NCBI GenBank assembly: GCA_965221145.1
Contig: OZ244877.1
Span: 2,728,001 to 2,792,000 of the forward strand
Length of the DNA: 64,000 nucleotides
Origin: Bin5 sp965221145
Lineage (GTDB): Bacteria; Chloroflexota; Anaerolineae; Caldilineales; Caldilineaceae
Direction of reading: 5' to 3'
The notes below the pieces were generated by a model, which had not been told where the DNA came from, searched no databases, and saw only the letters and a program-made list of their open reading frames with translations. Position numbers and translations under genes: made by a program. Numbering within the stretch: position 1 is the stretch's first letter; the number at the start of each line of letters is the position of its first letter. Below, one piece after another: positions 1-9,533 of this stretch.

Positions 1-408
1 GGCCGTCGCCGTGCTGAAAAGCCCCAACAGAAGCGTCCAGAAAAGGAGACTGCCTGCCTGGCCGCCCCACATGGAGGCGAACTTGTAGAAAGTGGGCAGA
101 CTCCGCTCTGAACTGTTCCAGATATAGCTGATCTGAAATTGGTCGGTCAGTAGCCCGTACCACAGGATCACCGCGGCGACGCCCACCAGCGTGGTCACGG
201 CGTACACAGCGTGGAAGCTGCTCGCGGTCAGCCGCGCGGCGAAAGGGAGTTGTCCTTCGGCAATGGCAAGTCTACGTAGGGTTCGAGAGTCAGGGTCGAG
301 CGCATCCTGCCGAGATCCAAGCTGCCCGCCCCAAAAACCGGCGACCATGCCATACGCGGACAGGAGCAGAGCCAACACCAGCACCAGATAGCCGAAGTCA
401 AATATCAT
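1..408 (-). CDS. ccmF: CcmF/CcsA-type cytochrome c heme lyase, N-terminal part (runs off the window edge)
   Basis: Reading the reverse strand from an ATG at 408 gives 136 open codons to the window edge. Residues 1-20 form a membrane segment, a second one lies near residues 65-85, and a segment ending YKFASMWGGQAGSLLFW resembles the N-terminal conserved stretch of CcmF-family heme lyases (Phe-Tyr-x-Phe then Trp-Gly-x-x-x-Gly-Ser-Leu-Leu-x-Trp). Family members attach heme to apocytochrome c on the outer face of the membrane. The start is 6 nt after the copA stop, so the two are probably co-transcribed. The C-terminal two thirds, including the heme-handling WWD region, lie outside the window, so CcmF versus a related CcmF-like protein cannot be settled here. 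A cytochrome c at the far end of the window would be a possible client. Confidence 0.72.
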   Translation of the reverse strand, partial: MIFDFGYLVLVLALLLSAYGMVAGFWGGQLGSRQDALDPDSRTLRRLAIAEGQLPFAARLTASSFHAVYAVTTLVGVAAVILWYGLLTDQFQISYIWNSSERSLPTFYKFASMWGGQAGSLLFWTLLLGLFSTATA

Positions 409-414
409 TTTTGG

Positions 415-2985
415 TCATAGCTTGAGCCGCCGCAGGCGCAGCGCGTTGGTGACCACGCTTATGCTGGAGAAGGCCATGGCCGCGGCAGCCAGAATCGGGT
501 GCAGTTGTTGCAAAAAGGGAGGCGCCCACGCGAAGGGAGCCAGGATTCCAGCCGCGATCGGGATCAGCGCCACATTGTAGCCGAATGCCCAGCTCAGGTT
601 CTGCTTGATGTTGCGCATGGTCGCTTGCGAGAGCGCGATCGCTCGAGGAACGCTGCGCAGATCGCCGCGAATGAGCGTCACATCGGCTGCTTCCATCGCC
701 ACATCGGTTCCGGCGCCGATGGCGATGCCCACATCGGCCTGTGCCAGCGCGGGCGCGTCGTTAATCCCGTCCCCCAGCATTGCTACGCGGAACCCTTCTG
801 CCTGCAATGCGGCCACCTGTTTGACTTTATCGCCGGGCAGCAGTTCGGCGCAGACGCGGTTGATGCCCACTTCGCGGGCGATTGCGTCGGCGGTCGCCTG
901 GTTGTCACCGGTTAGCATGGCAACCGTCAGCCCCATCTTGCGCAGCGCGGCCACAGCCTCCTGGGAGCCTTCCTTCACCGTGTCTGCCACTGCGATCAGA
1001 ACGCTCGCCTGGCCATCCACGGCCAACCAGATCGCTGACTTGGCTTCGGCCTGCATGTCTGCGAACGTTGGCGCAAGATCGTTCAAGTCCACCCCTTCCC
1101 GCTCCATCAGGCGCAAGTTGCCGAGCAGGATACGATGCTCCTCCACCTGTGCCGCGATCCCATGTCCGGCAATCGCTTCGAAGTTGGTCGGATCGGCCAG
1201 GGCCAGACTGTTAGCCTGGGCGGCACGCACGATCGCCTCGCCAAACGGATGCTCCGACCCTTTCTCCGCCGAAGCTGCCAGCCTCAACAGTTCGGTTGGC
1301 TCAGAAACCGCAGGATGACCATTGTTGGCGTTTGCAGGGCGGCTCATCGAAAGAGCCGGGCTGACGATCAGATCAGTGACAGCCGGTTCGCCTTTGGTAA
1401 TTGTGCCGGTCTTGTCCAGCAGCACTGCGGTGAGCTTGTGCGTCTGCTCCAGCGCAACGCTGTTTCTGAAGAGAATGCCCAGTCGAGCGCCCTTGCCAAC
1501 GCCGACCATGATAGAAGTGGGTGTCGCCAGCCCCATCGCGCAGGGACAGGCGATCACTAGAACGGCGATTAGCCGCAGGAGCGCGGGCACAAACCCGGCG
1601 CCGAGCATCATCCACACGGCAAATGTGAGAAGCGCCAAGCCGATCACTGACGGCACAAAGTAAGCCGCCACCTGATCGACCACACGCTGAATTGGGGCTT
1701 TGCTGCCCTGAGCCTCTTCCACCAACTTGATAATTTGCGCCAGGGCAGAGTCTCTGCCAACTTTCGTGGCCTCGATCCCCAGCAGCCCCTGCTTGTTGAT
1801 GGTAGCGCCGAAAACTTCCCCGCCAATCGCCTTATCGACGGGCAGACTCTCGCCGGTGAGCATACTCTCATCCACAGAAGAACCGCCGGAGATGACGATG
1901 CCATCTACCGGAATCTTCTCCCCTGGGCGCACGACAACCATGTCCCCGACGACCACCTCTTCGACAGGGATATCAAGTTCCTCATCGTGGCGCACGACTC
2001 TCGCTGTTCGACTCTGCAGGCCGATCAACTCTTTGATCGCCGCACTGGTCTGGCCTTTTGCGCGGGCCTCCAGCAGTTTGCCCAGGACGATTAAGGTGAT
2101 GATGACCGCTGCGGTCTCAAAATAAACATGATCTCCCAACGCATCGCTGCCGGTGAACCGGGCCACCAGGACGGCCACACTGTAGACATATGCGACGGAC
2201 GTTCCCATTGCGACCAGCACATCCATATTGGCGCTGCGATTGCGCAAACTCTTGAACGCAGCCACATAATAGTCCCAGCCCACATAGAACTGCACGGGCG
2301 TGGCCAGGAAGAACAGGAGCCAGTTGACCCACCTGCCGTGCGCCCATGCGCCGAGAAGTCCAAAGTCCCGCCCCATGCTCAGTATGAGAAGTGGCAGTGA
2401 GAAAACAACTCCTACGAGCAACCGCCGGTATTCATGCCGAATCGCGGCTGCGCGGGCCGCGGCCTCGGCATCCTCTTCGGTTTCGGCTTTGATCGGATGC
2501 GGCGCGGCGGTGCCGGTCTGCTCCTGCAAGTCGTCGGGCTTAGGTGGGGCTACCGTGACGACATCGTATCCGGCCTTGCGCACGGCGGCGACGATTGGCG
2601 CACGCGCGCCCAGGCCGCTCACATATTCGACATGCGCCTTTTCAGCGGCAAAATTGACACTGGCATAGACGACGCCCTCGGTCTCTCTCAGCGCCCGCTC
2701 AACCGTATTGGAGCAGGCGGTACACGACATTCCCGTAATTGGCAGCGTCAGCGTCAAAGTAGGGATCTTATAGCCGGCGCGCTTGACCTGCTGACGCACC
2801 TCCGTCAGCACTTCGTTGGCCTTCGCTTGGGCCGAGTCGTAGGCAACAGTCAGTCGCTCACTGGCAAAGTTGACCGTCGCATCCTCTACGGCGACGGCCT
2901 TCTTGCTGCTCGTTTCCACCGCCGCCGCGCAACCGAGGCAGGTCATTCCGATTATGGGGACAGTCAACCGTTTCGTATCGTTCAT
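415..2985 (-). CDS. copA: Copper-translocating P1B-type ATPase CopA
   Basis: Integral membrane pump exporting Cu(I) with ATP hydrolysis. Two N-terminal heavy-metal-associated domains carry C16-x-x-C19 and C88-x-x-C91. The membrane copper site CPC is near residues 480-482. The phosphorylated Asp of DKTGT is near residue 524, and TGES (actuator), SEHP (nucleotide domain), MLTGDN and GDGINDAP motifs are all present. Length (856 aa) fits a two-HMA CopA. I prefer the ATG at 2985 to a TTG 39 nt upstream, because the latter adds a non-conserved tail and has no visible ribosome site. It ends 6 nt before the ccmF-like gene. The pairing suggests a role in copper handling linked to cytochrome maturation, which is inference. 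No CsoR/CueR operator was recognised upstream. Confidence 0.95.
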   Translation of the reverse strand: MNDTKRLTVPIIGMTCLGCAAAVETSSKKAVAVEDATVNFASERLTVAYDSAQAKANEVLTEVRQQVKRAGYKIPTLTLTLPITGMSCTACSNTVERALRETEGVVYASVNFAAEKAHVEYVSGLGARAPIVAAVRKAGYDVVTVAPPKPDDLQEQTGTAAPHPIKAETEEDAEAAARAAAIRHEYRRLLVGVVFSLPLLILSMGRDFGLLGAWAHGRWVNWLLFFLATPVQFYVGWDYYVAAFKSLRNRSANMDVLVAMGTSVAYVYSVAVLVARFTGSDALGDHVYFETAAVIITLIVLGKLLEARAKGQTSAAIKELIGLQSRTARVVRHDEELDIPVEEVVVGDMVVVRPGEKIPVDGIVISGGSSVDESMLTGESLPVDKAIGGEVFGATINKQGLLGIEATKVGRDSALAQIIKLVEEAQGSKAPIQRVVDQVAAYFVPSVIGLALLTFAVWMMLGAGFVPALLRLIAVLVIACPCAMGLATPTSIMVGVGKGARLGILFRNSVALEQTHKLTAVLLDKTGTITKGEPAVTDLIVSPALSMSRPANANNGHPAVSEPTELLRLAASAEKGSEHPFGEAIVRAAQANSLALADPTNFEAIAGHGIAAQVEEHRILLGNLRLMEREGVDLNDLAPTFADMQAEAKSAIWLAVDGQASVLIAVADTVKEGSQEAVAALRKMGLTVAMLTGDNQATADAIAREVGINRVCAELLPGDKVKQVAALQAEGFRVAMLGDGINDAPALAQADVGIAIGAGTDVAMEAADVTLIRGDLRSVPRAIALSQATMRNIKQNLSWAFGYNVALIPIAAGILAPFAWAPPFLQQLHPILAAAAMAFSSISVVTNALRLRRLKL

Positions 2986-3352
2986 TCGCACGCCTGGTTT
3001 CCGCTTCCACGTCCGACATAGCAACGGCAGGCAAGCCCATTGCCGCAGGTAGACTCCGACGCTCTAAAGAGTATATAATTCAGGCACAATTCCTGACCGG
3101 GCGCATAGTTCAAGAGCGAACTCTGTTTCATCGATCTGGATACCCGTACTTCGAGCGGCTTCTGGACAACGTGCTATCCGGCTCTTGCCGCTCCAGAAAC
3201 TGCTATGTATGCCATAGTATCTCAATTTTTCTGCTTGCAGTCAATTTGTGTGTACTGACCGCCAAATTGCCTGACAGATTCTGTCCAATATGAGTGGTTC
3301 GATTGTACGCCAAAACCTCTCTCCACTTGATTTCGGCTCCCAGGAGGACAGC
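2986..3352. other. Intergenic region between copA and the divergent catabolic cluster
   Basis: About 370 nt separating divergent genes. An AT-rich TATAAT-like string occurs near 3071 on the plus strand, without a convincing -35 partner. No ORF, RNA or repeat was recognised. Promoters for both flanking genes must lie here, but I cannot place them. Confidence 0.4.
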
Positions 3353-5611
3353 ATGATAACCGAGTTGACAGGATACACCGACAGGTTCAGCGTCGCGCCG
3401 GGCGAACCAATCCGTTTCATGGTCAGTACGGACCTGCCGAGCTACGAGACCAATTTGGTCCGGCTGATTCATGGCGATGAGAACCCGGAAGGGCCTGGTT
3501 ACAAAGAAGAGTTGGTTGACGCCTCCATCAACGGGCAGCGCCGCGGCCGCAAGCAGTTTGCGAAGTCGGGCTCCTATATTCTCGTTGAAGAGCATGGGCC
3601 CCTCAGTCAGTTGCAAAGCTTCACTTTGCAGGCCTGGATCTATCCGACGACCCTTGATAAGGGGCAGGCGCAAGGTCTGTTGAGCAAGTGGTCCGCCGAC
3701 GAGCCGGGCTTTTGCCTCGTTGTCGGGGCGGAGGGGGCGCTCGAGCTATGGCTTAGCGGTACAGGCGCGGACTCCGGCGGGCGTTTCAGCACAGGGGAGG
3801 CGCTGCGGGCCTGCGAATGGTATTTCGTCGCTGCCGCGTTCGAAGCCGAAACGCAATCTTTGCGACTCTACCAACTGCCGCTGTCGGATTGGCCGTCGGA
3901 CAATTCATCCGTCGTTATCGAGAGAACAGTCAAGGCTCAGTTGCCCGGACGCAACGGTTGCCCTCTGCTGATAGCCGCAAACGGCGTTGGCACGACGAAC
4001 ACGGATCGTTATGCGGCATTGGGTCTTTACAACGGTAAGATCGACAGCCCGCGCGTATTCAGTCGGGCGCTGGACGCTGACGAGATCGAGCAATTGCGGC
4101 GGGGCGTTGCTCCGGCAGAGGTGGCCCCCTCCGACCTCGTGGCCGCGTGGGATTTCGCCGCCACCCCTTCTTCGGCCAGCGTGATCGATAGAGGCCCGCA
4201 CGCGTTGCACGGTGTCGCCGTCAACATGCCGGCGCGCGCGATGGCCGGTTATAACTGGACGGCAAGCGAATTCGACTTCAAACATGCGCCGGAGCAGTAC
4301 GGCGCGATCTATTTCCACGACGACGATCTGGAAGATGCCGGTTGGGAGCCTGATTTTGAGCTTGTCGTCCCCAACAATTTGAGGAGCGGCGTCTATGCGG
4401 CGCGGTTGACAGGGGAAGCGCAGGAAGATCACATTCCCTTCATCGTGCGTGCGCCCCGCGGGAAAGCCAACGCTTCGATCCTTTATCTTATGCCGACCAT
4501 GACCTATGTGGCCTATGCCAATGATCGGATGGATGCCGCGCATGAGCATCTGGTTGGCTTGTCGGCAGAGCATATCAAATGGGATCTTCTCGATCTTTAT
4601 CTGGCCGAGCACCCCGAATTCGCCATGTCGTTCTACGACCGGCACTCGGACGGCAGCGGCTGCTCCTATTCGTCCTACCTGCGCCCGATCGTCAACCTTC
4701 GACCCAAATATCGCCATCTCTTGACGGGCGCCTCCCGCCTCTTGGGTGAGGATCTCTACCTGATCGATTGGCTTGATGAGAAAGGTTTCGCCTACGATGT
4801 CGCCACCGACCATGACCTGCACCATGAAGGCCAGGACCTTCTGGCAAACTATCGGGTTATGCTCACGGGCACGCACCCGGAATACTGGACTGCGCCGATG
4901 CTGACCGCCCTGGAAGCATACCTGGCCGGGGGCGGGCGGCTCATGTATCTAGGCGGGAATGGCTTTTACTGGGTGACTAGCGTTGATGCGAAGCGGCCTC
5001 ACATCGCTGAAGTCCGGCGCGGCATGTCCGGCACGCGCGCCTGGAACTCTGCGCCGGGCGAATGCTATCACAGCACGACCGGTGAACTGGGCGGACATTG
5101 GCGGCATCGCGGCAAAACGCCCAATCGGTTGACCGGCATCGGCTTTACGGCCCAGGGCTGGGGAGATCCTGCGCCCGGCTATACGCGCAAGCCGGACAGC
5201 TTCGATGAACGGGCGGCGTTCATCTTTGACGGCATTGAAGCGGACGAAACGATCGGCGATTTCGGCCTTGTTTTCGGGGGCGCGGCCGGCGACGAACTGG
5301 ATCGCATCGACTACAGTTTGGGCACGCCGCACCATACGCTCGTGCTGGCCTCTTCCGGCCCGCACGGACCGTCGATTCTGCCGGTCATTGAGGACTACAC
5401 CCAGGTAAATGCCGAACTGATGACCGATCCTGGGGCAACCGTGCGCGCCGACATGGTTTATTTCGAGACGCTGAACGACGGCGCGGTCTTTTCGGTCGGT
5501 TCGATCTGTTGGTGCGGCAGCCTGTCGCACAATGGCTATGACAACAACGTTTCTCGAATCACCGAGAATGTGCTCAAGGCGTTCGCCAACGCAAACGAGC
5601 TTCCCCCGTAG
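3353..5611 (+). CDS. N,N-dimethylformamidase large-subunit-like protein with LamG-like domain
   Basis: A 752-aa protein. The N-terminal part (about residues 80-260) looks like a concanavalin/LamG sandwich. The C-terminal two thirds match the DMFase beta-subunit family: LYLMPTMTYVAYAN, then SYSSYLRP, then a GTHPEYWT motif (H508, E510), then a long Gly-rich YLGGNGFYW segment. In characterised DMFase, a mononuclear iron held by Tyr and Glu residues hydrolyses the amide; the HPEYW motif corresponds to that region by family resemblance. ATG 3353 is chosen over 3290 because AGGAGG lies just upstream. No small subunit is adjacent, so the true substrate may be another amide. It begins the plus-strand cluster with PhyH and PfkB genes, suggesting catabolism of a small N-containing compound (inference). 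Homologues exist in genomes not known to use DMF. Confidence 0.8.
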   Translation: MITELTGYTDRFSVAPGEPIRFMVSTDLPSYETNLVRLIHGDENPEGPGYKEELVDASINGQRRGRKQFAKSGSYILVEEHGPLSQLQSFTLQAWIYPTTLDKGQAQGLLSKWSADEPGFCLVVGAEGALELWLSGTGADSGGRFSTGEALRACEWYFVAAAFEAETQSLRLYQLPLSDWPSDNSSVVIERTVKAQLPGRNGCPLLIAANGVGTTNTDRYAALGLYNGKIDSPRVFSRALDADEIEQLRRGVAPAEVAPSDLVAAWDFAATPSSASVIDRGPHALHGVAVNMPARAMAGYNWTASEFDFKHAPEQYGAIYFHDDDLEDAGWEPDFELVVPNNLRSGVYAARLTGEAQEDHIPFIVRAPRGKANASILYLMPTMTYVAYANDRMDAAHEHLVGLSAEHIKWDLLDLYLAEHPEFAMSFYDRHSDGSGCSYSSYLRPIVNLRPKYRHLLTGASRLLGEDLYLIDWLDEKGFAYDVATDHDLHHEGQDLLANYRVMLTGTHPEYWTAPMLTALEAYLAGGGRLMYLGGNGFYWVTSVDAKRPHIAEVRRGMSGTRAWNSAPGECYHSTTGELGGHWRHRGKTPNRLTGIGFTAQGWGDPAPGYTRKPDSFDERAAFIFDGIEADETIGDFGLVFGGAAGDELDRIDYSLGTPHHTLVLASSGPHGPSILPVIEDYTQVNAELMTDPGATVRADMVYFETLNDGAVFSVGSICWCGSLSHNGYDNNVSRITENVLKAFANANELPP

Positions 5612-5674
5612 AAGGGTAGTAGAGACGTTCTTTTCATTTGTAAGCGTGCAAAAGTAAATAAGGAGATCTTCCTG

Positions 5675-6475
5675 ATGCAATCCACAGAATCTGTCGAACG
5701 CCAGAACGGGTACAAAGTCCTTACGCAAGAGCAGGTTGCCAGTTTCTGGGAAGACGGCTATCTGATCGTAGGCAAGGTGCTTGAAGACGAACTGATCAAG
5801 TTGATGCGCCGCGAGTATGATGACGAATTCTCCCAGGCGCGCCGAGGCGAGCGGCCTATACGCAATCTGGCGGTTGCCGACGACGATTCACATGACCATG
5901 ACGAGGAAGACCAACAGGAGATGCTCCAGTTCATGCAGATCTCCGAGCACAATGTCCAGTTCCACAAGCTCACCTACCATGAGCGCATCCTCGACATCAT
6001 CGAGGACATCATCGGCCCCAATATCCAGATGTTCCACAACCAGGCGCTCTCCAAGCCGCCCCATCATGGCGGACCGATCTTCTGGCATCAGGACAACGCC
6101 TACTGGAAATGTCTGCCTGCAAACCTGGTCAGCTGCTGGCTCACTCTGGACGATGTGGACCTGCACAATGGCGCCATGCAGTTCATCCCAGGTTCGCATC
6201 TGCGCCCCATGCTTCACGACCAGGCAAAGGGCAGCGATGTCCTGCTCGACATGGGCAAGCTGGTCGATGACAGCAAGGCGGTCGTGGCCGATCTGCCGGC
6301 GGGCGGCATCACTCTTCACCATTGTCAGACGCTGCACCGCACTGCGCCAAATACGACTGACCGCCAACGCCGGGCGCTTGCCATCCATTTCATGACACCG
6401 GGCACAAAGTCAATGCGCACCAACGAGACGATCGCAGTCTCGTTCAGCCATCCCATGCTGCGTATGCGCGTGTAA
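5675..6475 (+). CDS. Phytanoyl-CoA dioxygenase (PhyH) family protein
   Basis: Fe(II)/2-oxoglutarate-dependent dioxygenase of 266 aa. The facial triad is visible as H138-x-D140 (in FWHQDNAYW) and H221 (in LHHCQTLHRTAPN), with R231/R233 as candidate 2-oxoglutarate ligands. An AAGGAG ribosome site precedes ATG 5675. It lies 63 nt after the DMFase-like gene and 30 nt before the PfkB kinase, on the same strand, so an operon is likely. Bacterial members hydroxylate diverse small molecules, including ectoine, alkylphosphonates and amino acids; the sequence does not identify the substrate. An Asp/His/Glu-rich stretch at 68-82 is unusual and probably a surface loop. This is one of five PhyH-type genes in the window. 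Confidence 0.9.
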   Translation: MQSTESVERQNGYKVLTQEQVASFWEDGYLIVGKVLEDELIKLMRREYDDEFSQARRGERPIRNLAVADDDSHDHDEEDQQEMLQFMQISEHNVQFHKLTYHERILDIIEDIIGPNIQMFHNQALSKPPHHGGPIFWHQDNAYWKCLPANLVSCWLTLDDVDLHNGAMQFIPGSHLRPMLHDQAKGSDVLLDMGKLVDDSKAVVADLPAGGITLHHCQTLHRTAPNTTDRQRRALAIHFMTPGTKSMRTNETIAVSFSHPMLRMRV

Positions 6476-6505
6476 CGGGACTCGAAAGAGACTTGAGAGA
6501 CCGGC

Positions 6506-7612
6506 TTGCAAGAAATAACAGATAGCTTAGAAGCCGTGAAGCCTCCCCGGCAGGATGCCCAACGAGACACCATAGGAGAGGGGCAGGGCAACCCCTTTCT
6601 GGCGGTTGGCAACTGTACATTGGACGATGTCGTCACCCCCGACGGGCAGATCTCCGCGCGGCAACTTGGCGGCAATGCGGTCTACGCGGCAGCGGGTATG
6701 CGCCTGTGGGGCGTCGAAGTCAGCCTTGTCAGCGTGGTCGGCGCAGACTACCCCGCTACATGGTTCGATCAACTGGCCAAGGCCGGTATCGACATTTCAG
6801 CCGTAACACGCATCGAAGACCCGCACCTGCTGCGCTCGCGTGCCTTTTACTTTGCCGATGGCCGCCGCACCGACCGCATCGACGAGGCGCAGACAATCTT
6901 ACCCGCCCACGCCGGCGAGATCATCGACCTCGAAAGTGAGTACACTGACACAGGCAGCCCCCTTCATCGCCGCGTCTGGCCGACCTTCTGTCCCGATCTT
7001 TCGCAATGGGGAGCGATAGCAGAGAACGCCTCGTTCGCCCATTTTGCGCCCGGCCCGTTGCCATGCAGCCGCGCCAACGCCAACTTCCTCAAGCGTCTCC
7101 GCGGCGAGCAGGTTGTGATCAGCTTCGATTGGCCCTGGTGGGACTGGGATCAGGAAGCCCAGATCGATGAAGAGTTGCTCCAGAACATCGACTTTCTGCT
7201 GCCAAGCATCGAGGAGTTGACGGTCCATGCCGATGCCGCTTTCAAAGGGGAGTGCGACAGCGGAACGCAACACGGGCACGTCTTTGAGGCCGCCCGACGG
7301 CTGCTCGCATTCGGGCCGCAGGGCATCGGCGTGAAGATGGGCGCGCGCGGCATGAGGCTGCTGCTGCGCGGCGGTGAAAGTTGGCATCAGATACCGCCTT
7401 GCCCCACCCAGGTTGTCGACCCTACCGGAGCAGGGGACGCCTTCTGCGGTGGATTTCTGGTCGGCTTAGCGCGGACAGGCGATCCGGTTCAGGCTTGTCA
7501 CTACGGCGCGGTTTCAGCCTCATTCATCATTGAGAAGTTTGGCGTCTTGCACGCCTTGCAGGTTGATGCGGGCATGGCGCAGTCAAGGTTGCAGTCGCAT
7601 AAAGAAACCTAA
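6506..7612 (+). CDS. PfkB-family carbohydrate/nucleoside kinase
   Basis: A 368-aa ribokinase-like enzyme. The N-terminal Gly-Gly-Asn motif (LGGNAVYAA) for substrate binding and the C-terminal PfkB signature DPTGAGDAFCGGF are both present, with D311 as the likely catalytic base. Family members phosphorylate sugars or nucleosides with ATP. The start is uncertain: the longest frame begins with TTG at 6506 and a GTG at 6536 is also possible; neither has a strong ribosome site. It sits directly after a PhyH gene and before the ABC solute-binding lipoprotein, so its substrate may be imported by that transporter (inference). An acidic insertion around residues 140-160 is not typical of ribokinase. 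Confidence 0.85.
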   Translation: MQEITDSLEAVKPPRQDAQRDTIGEGQGNPFLAVGNCTLDDVVTPDGQISARQLGGNAVYAAAGMRLWGVEVSLVSVVGADYPATWFDQLAKAGIDISAVTRIEDPHLLRSRAFYFADGRRTDRIDEAQTILPAHAGEIIDLESEYTDTGSPLHRRVWPTFCPDLSQWGAIAENASFAHFAPGPLPCSRANANFLKRLRGEQVVISFDWPWWDWDQEAQIDEELLQNIDFLLPSIEELTVHADAAFKGECDSGTQHGHVFEAARRLLAFGPQGIGVKMGARGMRLLLRGGESWHQIPPCPTQVVDPTGAGDAFCGGFLVGLARTGDPVQACHYGAVSASFIIEKFGVLHALQVDAGMAQSRLQSHKET

Positions 7613-7776
7613 AGGAGTCAGGATTGAGACGCTTGACAAGGTACTCCTCATTTGATAACTTTGGCCCATCGCTCTACTCACAAGTCAGATATTGCTCACG
7701 GCTCCTTCACTTTGGGCAATAGGTCCTTATTCAACATCCGAAACGGTCAGAATCAACACACTTTGAGGAGATTGAC

Positions 7777-9411
7777 ATGAAATCAATGCAGCGTGTGATG
7801 TGGCTGGCTCTGTGCCTGGCTCTGCTGGCATCTCTCCTGGTCGCCTGCGTAGCTGTGCCGGCGTCTTCGACCGACTCCGAGGCGGCTGCGCCCAGCGAAG
7901 GGCCGCAGATGGGAGGCACGGTCATCGGCTTTGTCTCCTCCGATCCGAAGAACTTCGACCCAGCCGCGATCGCAGGTTGGGATCAGGGGGTCATTGCCCC
8001 CAATCTTCTCGAAGGGCTATTCCGCCTTTCACCCGACGGACGCGAAATCGAACCGGCCATCGCCGAGATTTTTGACGTGTCCGACGACGGCACAACGTGG
8101 ACATTCCACTTGCGCGAAGGAGCGAAGTTCCACAACGGTCGCGAGATTACGGCGGATGACTTCAAGTACAGTTTCGAGCGCGTGCTGAATCCAGAGACCA
8201 GAAGCCCCAAGGCATGGATGCTCTCCATCGTGGCCGGTGCGCAGGAGTTCCAGGATGGCGCGGCCGATGAGGTCAGCGGCATAACAGTCGTGGACGCGCA
8301 GACCCTGGAGATTCAACTGGCTGAACCGCTGGCGCCATTCAAGTCGATGCTCGCCAGCATCAACCTGGCTGTCGTGCCGCAGGAAGAGGTCGAGAAGTAT
8401 GGCGAGGACTTCGGGCAGAATGTCGTCGCCGCCGGGCCATTCTCACTGGGTGAGTGGAATCTCAATCAGGATGTAACCCTGAACGCTTTCGAGGACTATT
8501 GGAATGGACGCCCTCACCTGGATTCAGTCCAGTTCCGCTTTATCGGGGACGAAAACACGCGCATCGTCGAACTGGATGCCGGGCGACTGGACATTGCCTG
8601 GGTTCCGCCGGCGCACTGGCAGCGATTCAGCACCGATCCCGTATTCAAAGATCAGCTGGGCTGGGCGGAGACGTTCCACACCGACTTCATCGCCGTCAAC
8701 CTGGACAATGAACCCTTCGGCACCAATCCCAAGTTGCGCCGGGCCGTGCGTTATGCGCTTGACCTGGATGCTGTGATCGCCAGCTTGCAGGGCCGGGCCA
8801 CCGTTGCTCAGGGTATGCTACCACCGGGGCTGTTGGGCTTCGATGAAGACCTGATGTTGAACTATCCGACCAACCTGGATTCGGCCAAGGCGTTGATGGC
8901 GGAGGCCGGCTTTGCCGACGGCGTGCCCGGCATGTTTGAGGTCATCCTGCCGCCATGGGGCAACCTGATCAAGCTGCTGGAGATCTATCAGGCCAATCTG
9001 AAAGAGATCGGCATCAACATCGAAATCCGCCCCACCGAGTTCGGCCCTTACATGGAGGCGCTGGAAACGGGCAACTACGATCTGGCGTGGATGTACCGCG
9101 TAACCGACTATGCTGACCCTGACGGCTTCTATTATCCGCTCATGCACTCCAACAATCTGGGTGCAGGGGGCAACTATGCTCGCTACGTCAACGCTAATGT
9201 GGACGCCAATATCGCGACCGCCCGCGCCACGATTGACGACGCCGAACGCACTCGGCTCTACCAGGCCGTTGACGCACAGTTCGCCGAGGACCTGCCCTAT
9301 ATTCCGCTGACGCACAACATTTACGTCGATGTCTCGACCCCGCGTGTGCAGAATTACGTCCCATCACCGATGGATACGCACATGTTCCATCGCGTCTGGG
9401 TGACGGAGTAA
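7777..9411 (+). CDS. ABC transporter substrate-binding lipoprotein, family 5 (peptide/nickel/oligosaccharide type)
   Basis: A 544-aa extracytoplasmic binding protein. The signal peptide ends in LLVAC with lipidated Cys at residue 24, followed by a short Ser/Ala/Glu linker. The body has the SBP_bac_5 pattern: an early FDPA segment, LREGAKFHNGREITADDFKYSFERV, and RRAVRYALDLDAV in the C-terminal lobe. GAGGAG precedes ATG 7777. The family binds di/oligopeptides, nickel or sugars; the ligand cannot be read here. Two matching permeases follow at 12505 and 13388, separated by a PhyH gene and a broken minus-strand island. No ATPase subunits are seen in the window, so they must be supplied from elsewhere. 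Confidence 0.93.
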   Translation: MKSMQRVMWLALCLALLASLLVACVAVPASSTDSEAAAPSEGPQMGGTVIGFVSSDPKNFDPAAIAGWDQGVIAPNLLEGLFRLSPDGREIEPAIAEIFDVSDDGTTWTFHLREGAKFHNGREITADDFKYSFERVLNPETRSPKAWMLSIVAGAQEFQDGAADEVSGITVVDAQTLEIQLAEPLAPFKSMLASINLAVVPQEEVEKYGEDFGQNVVAAGPFSLGEWNLNQDVTLNAFEDYWNGRPHLDSVQFRFIGDENTRIVELDAGRLDIAWVPPAHWQRFSTDPVFKDQLGWAETFHTDFIAVNLDNEPFGTNPKLRRAVRYALDLDAVIASLQGRATVAQGMLPPGLLGFDEDLMLNYPTNLDSAKALMAEAGFADGVPGMFEVILPPWGNLIKLLEIYQANLKEIGINIEIRPTEFGPYMEALETGNYDLAWMYRVTDYADPDGFYYPLMHSNNLGAGGNYARYVNANVDANIATARATIDDAERTRLYQAVDAQFAEDLPYIPLTHNIYVDVSTPRVQNYVPSPMDTHMFHRVWVTE

Positions 9412-9533
9412 ACTGCTGAGGAGTGCCGCCTACAATGGGGCGCAAATGTACCAAGTTCACAGAGTCATCACGCAGCGCGTGCCCCGCGTCCCGTTAACGG
9501 GCGCGTGGCGCGCATTGTTAAAGGGAGGCAGGA

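Noticed and set aside
3905..4876. 323-codon minus-strand frame inside the DMFase-like gene
   Set aside because: Shadow of the plus-strand gene; Arg/Gly-rich without motifs.
7613..7776. Region before the solute-binding gene considered as a riboswitch
   Set aside because: Only a weak AGGAGT/ACTCCT pairing; no known riboswitch core recognised.
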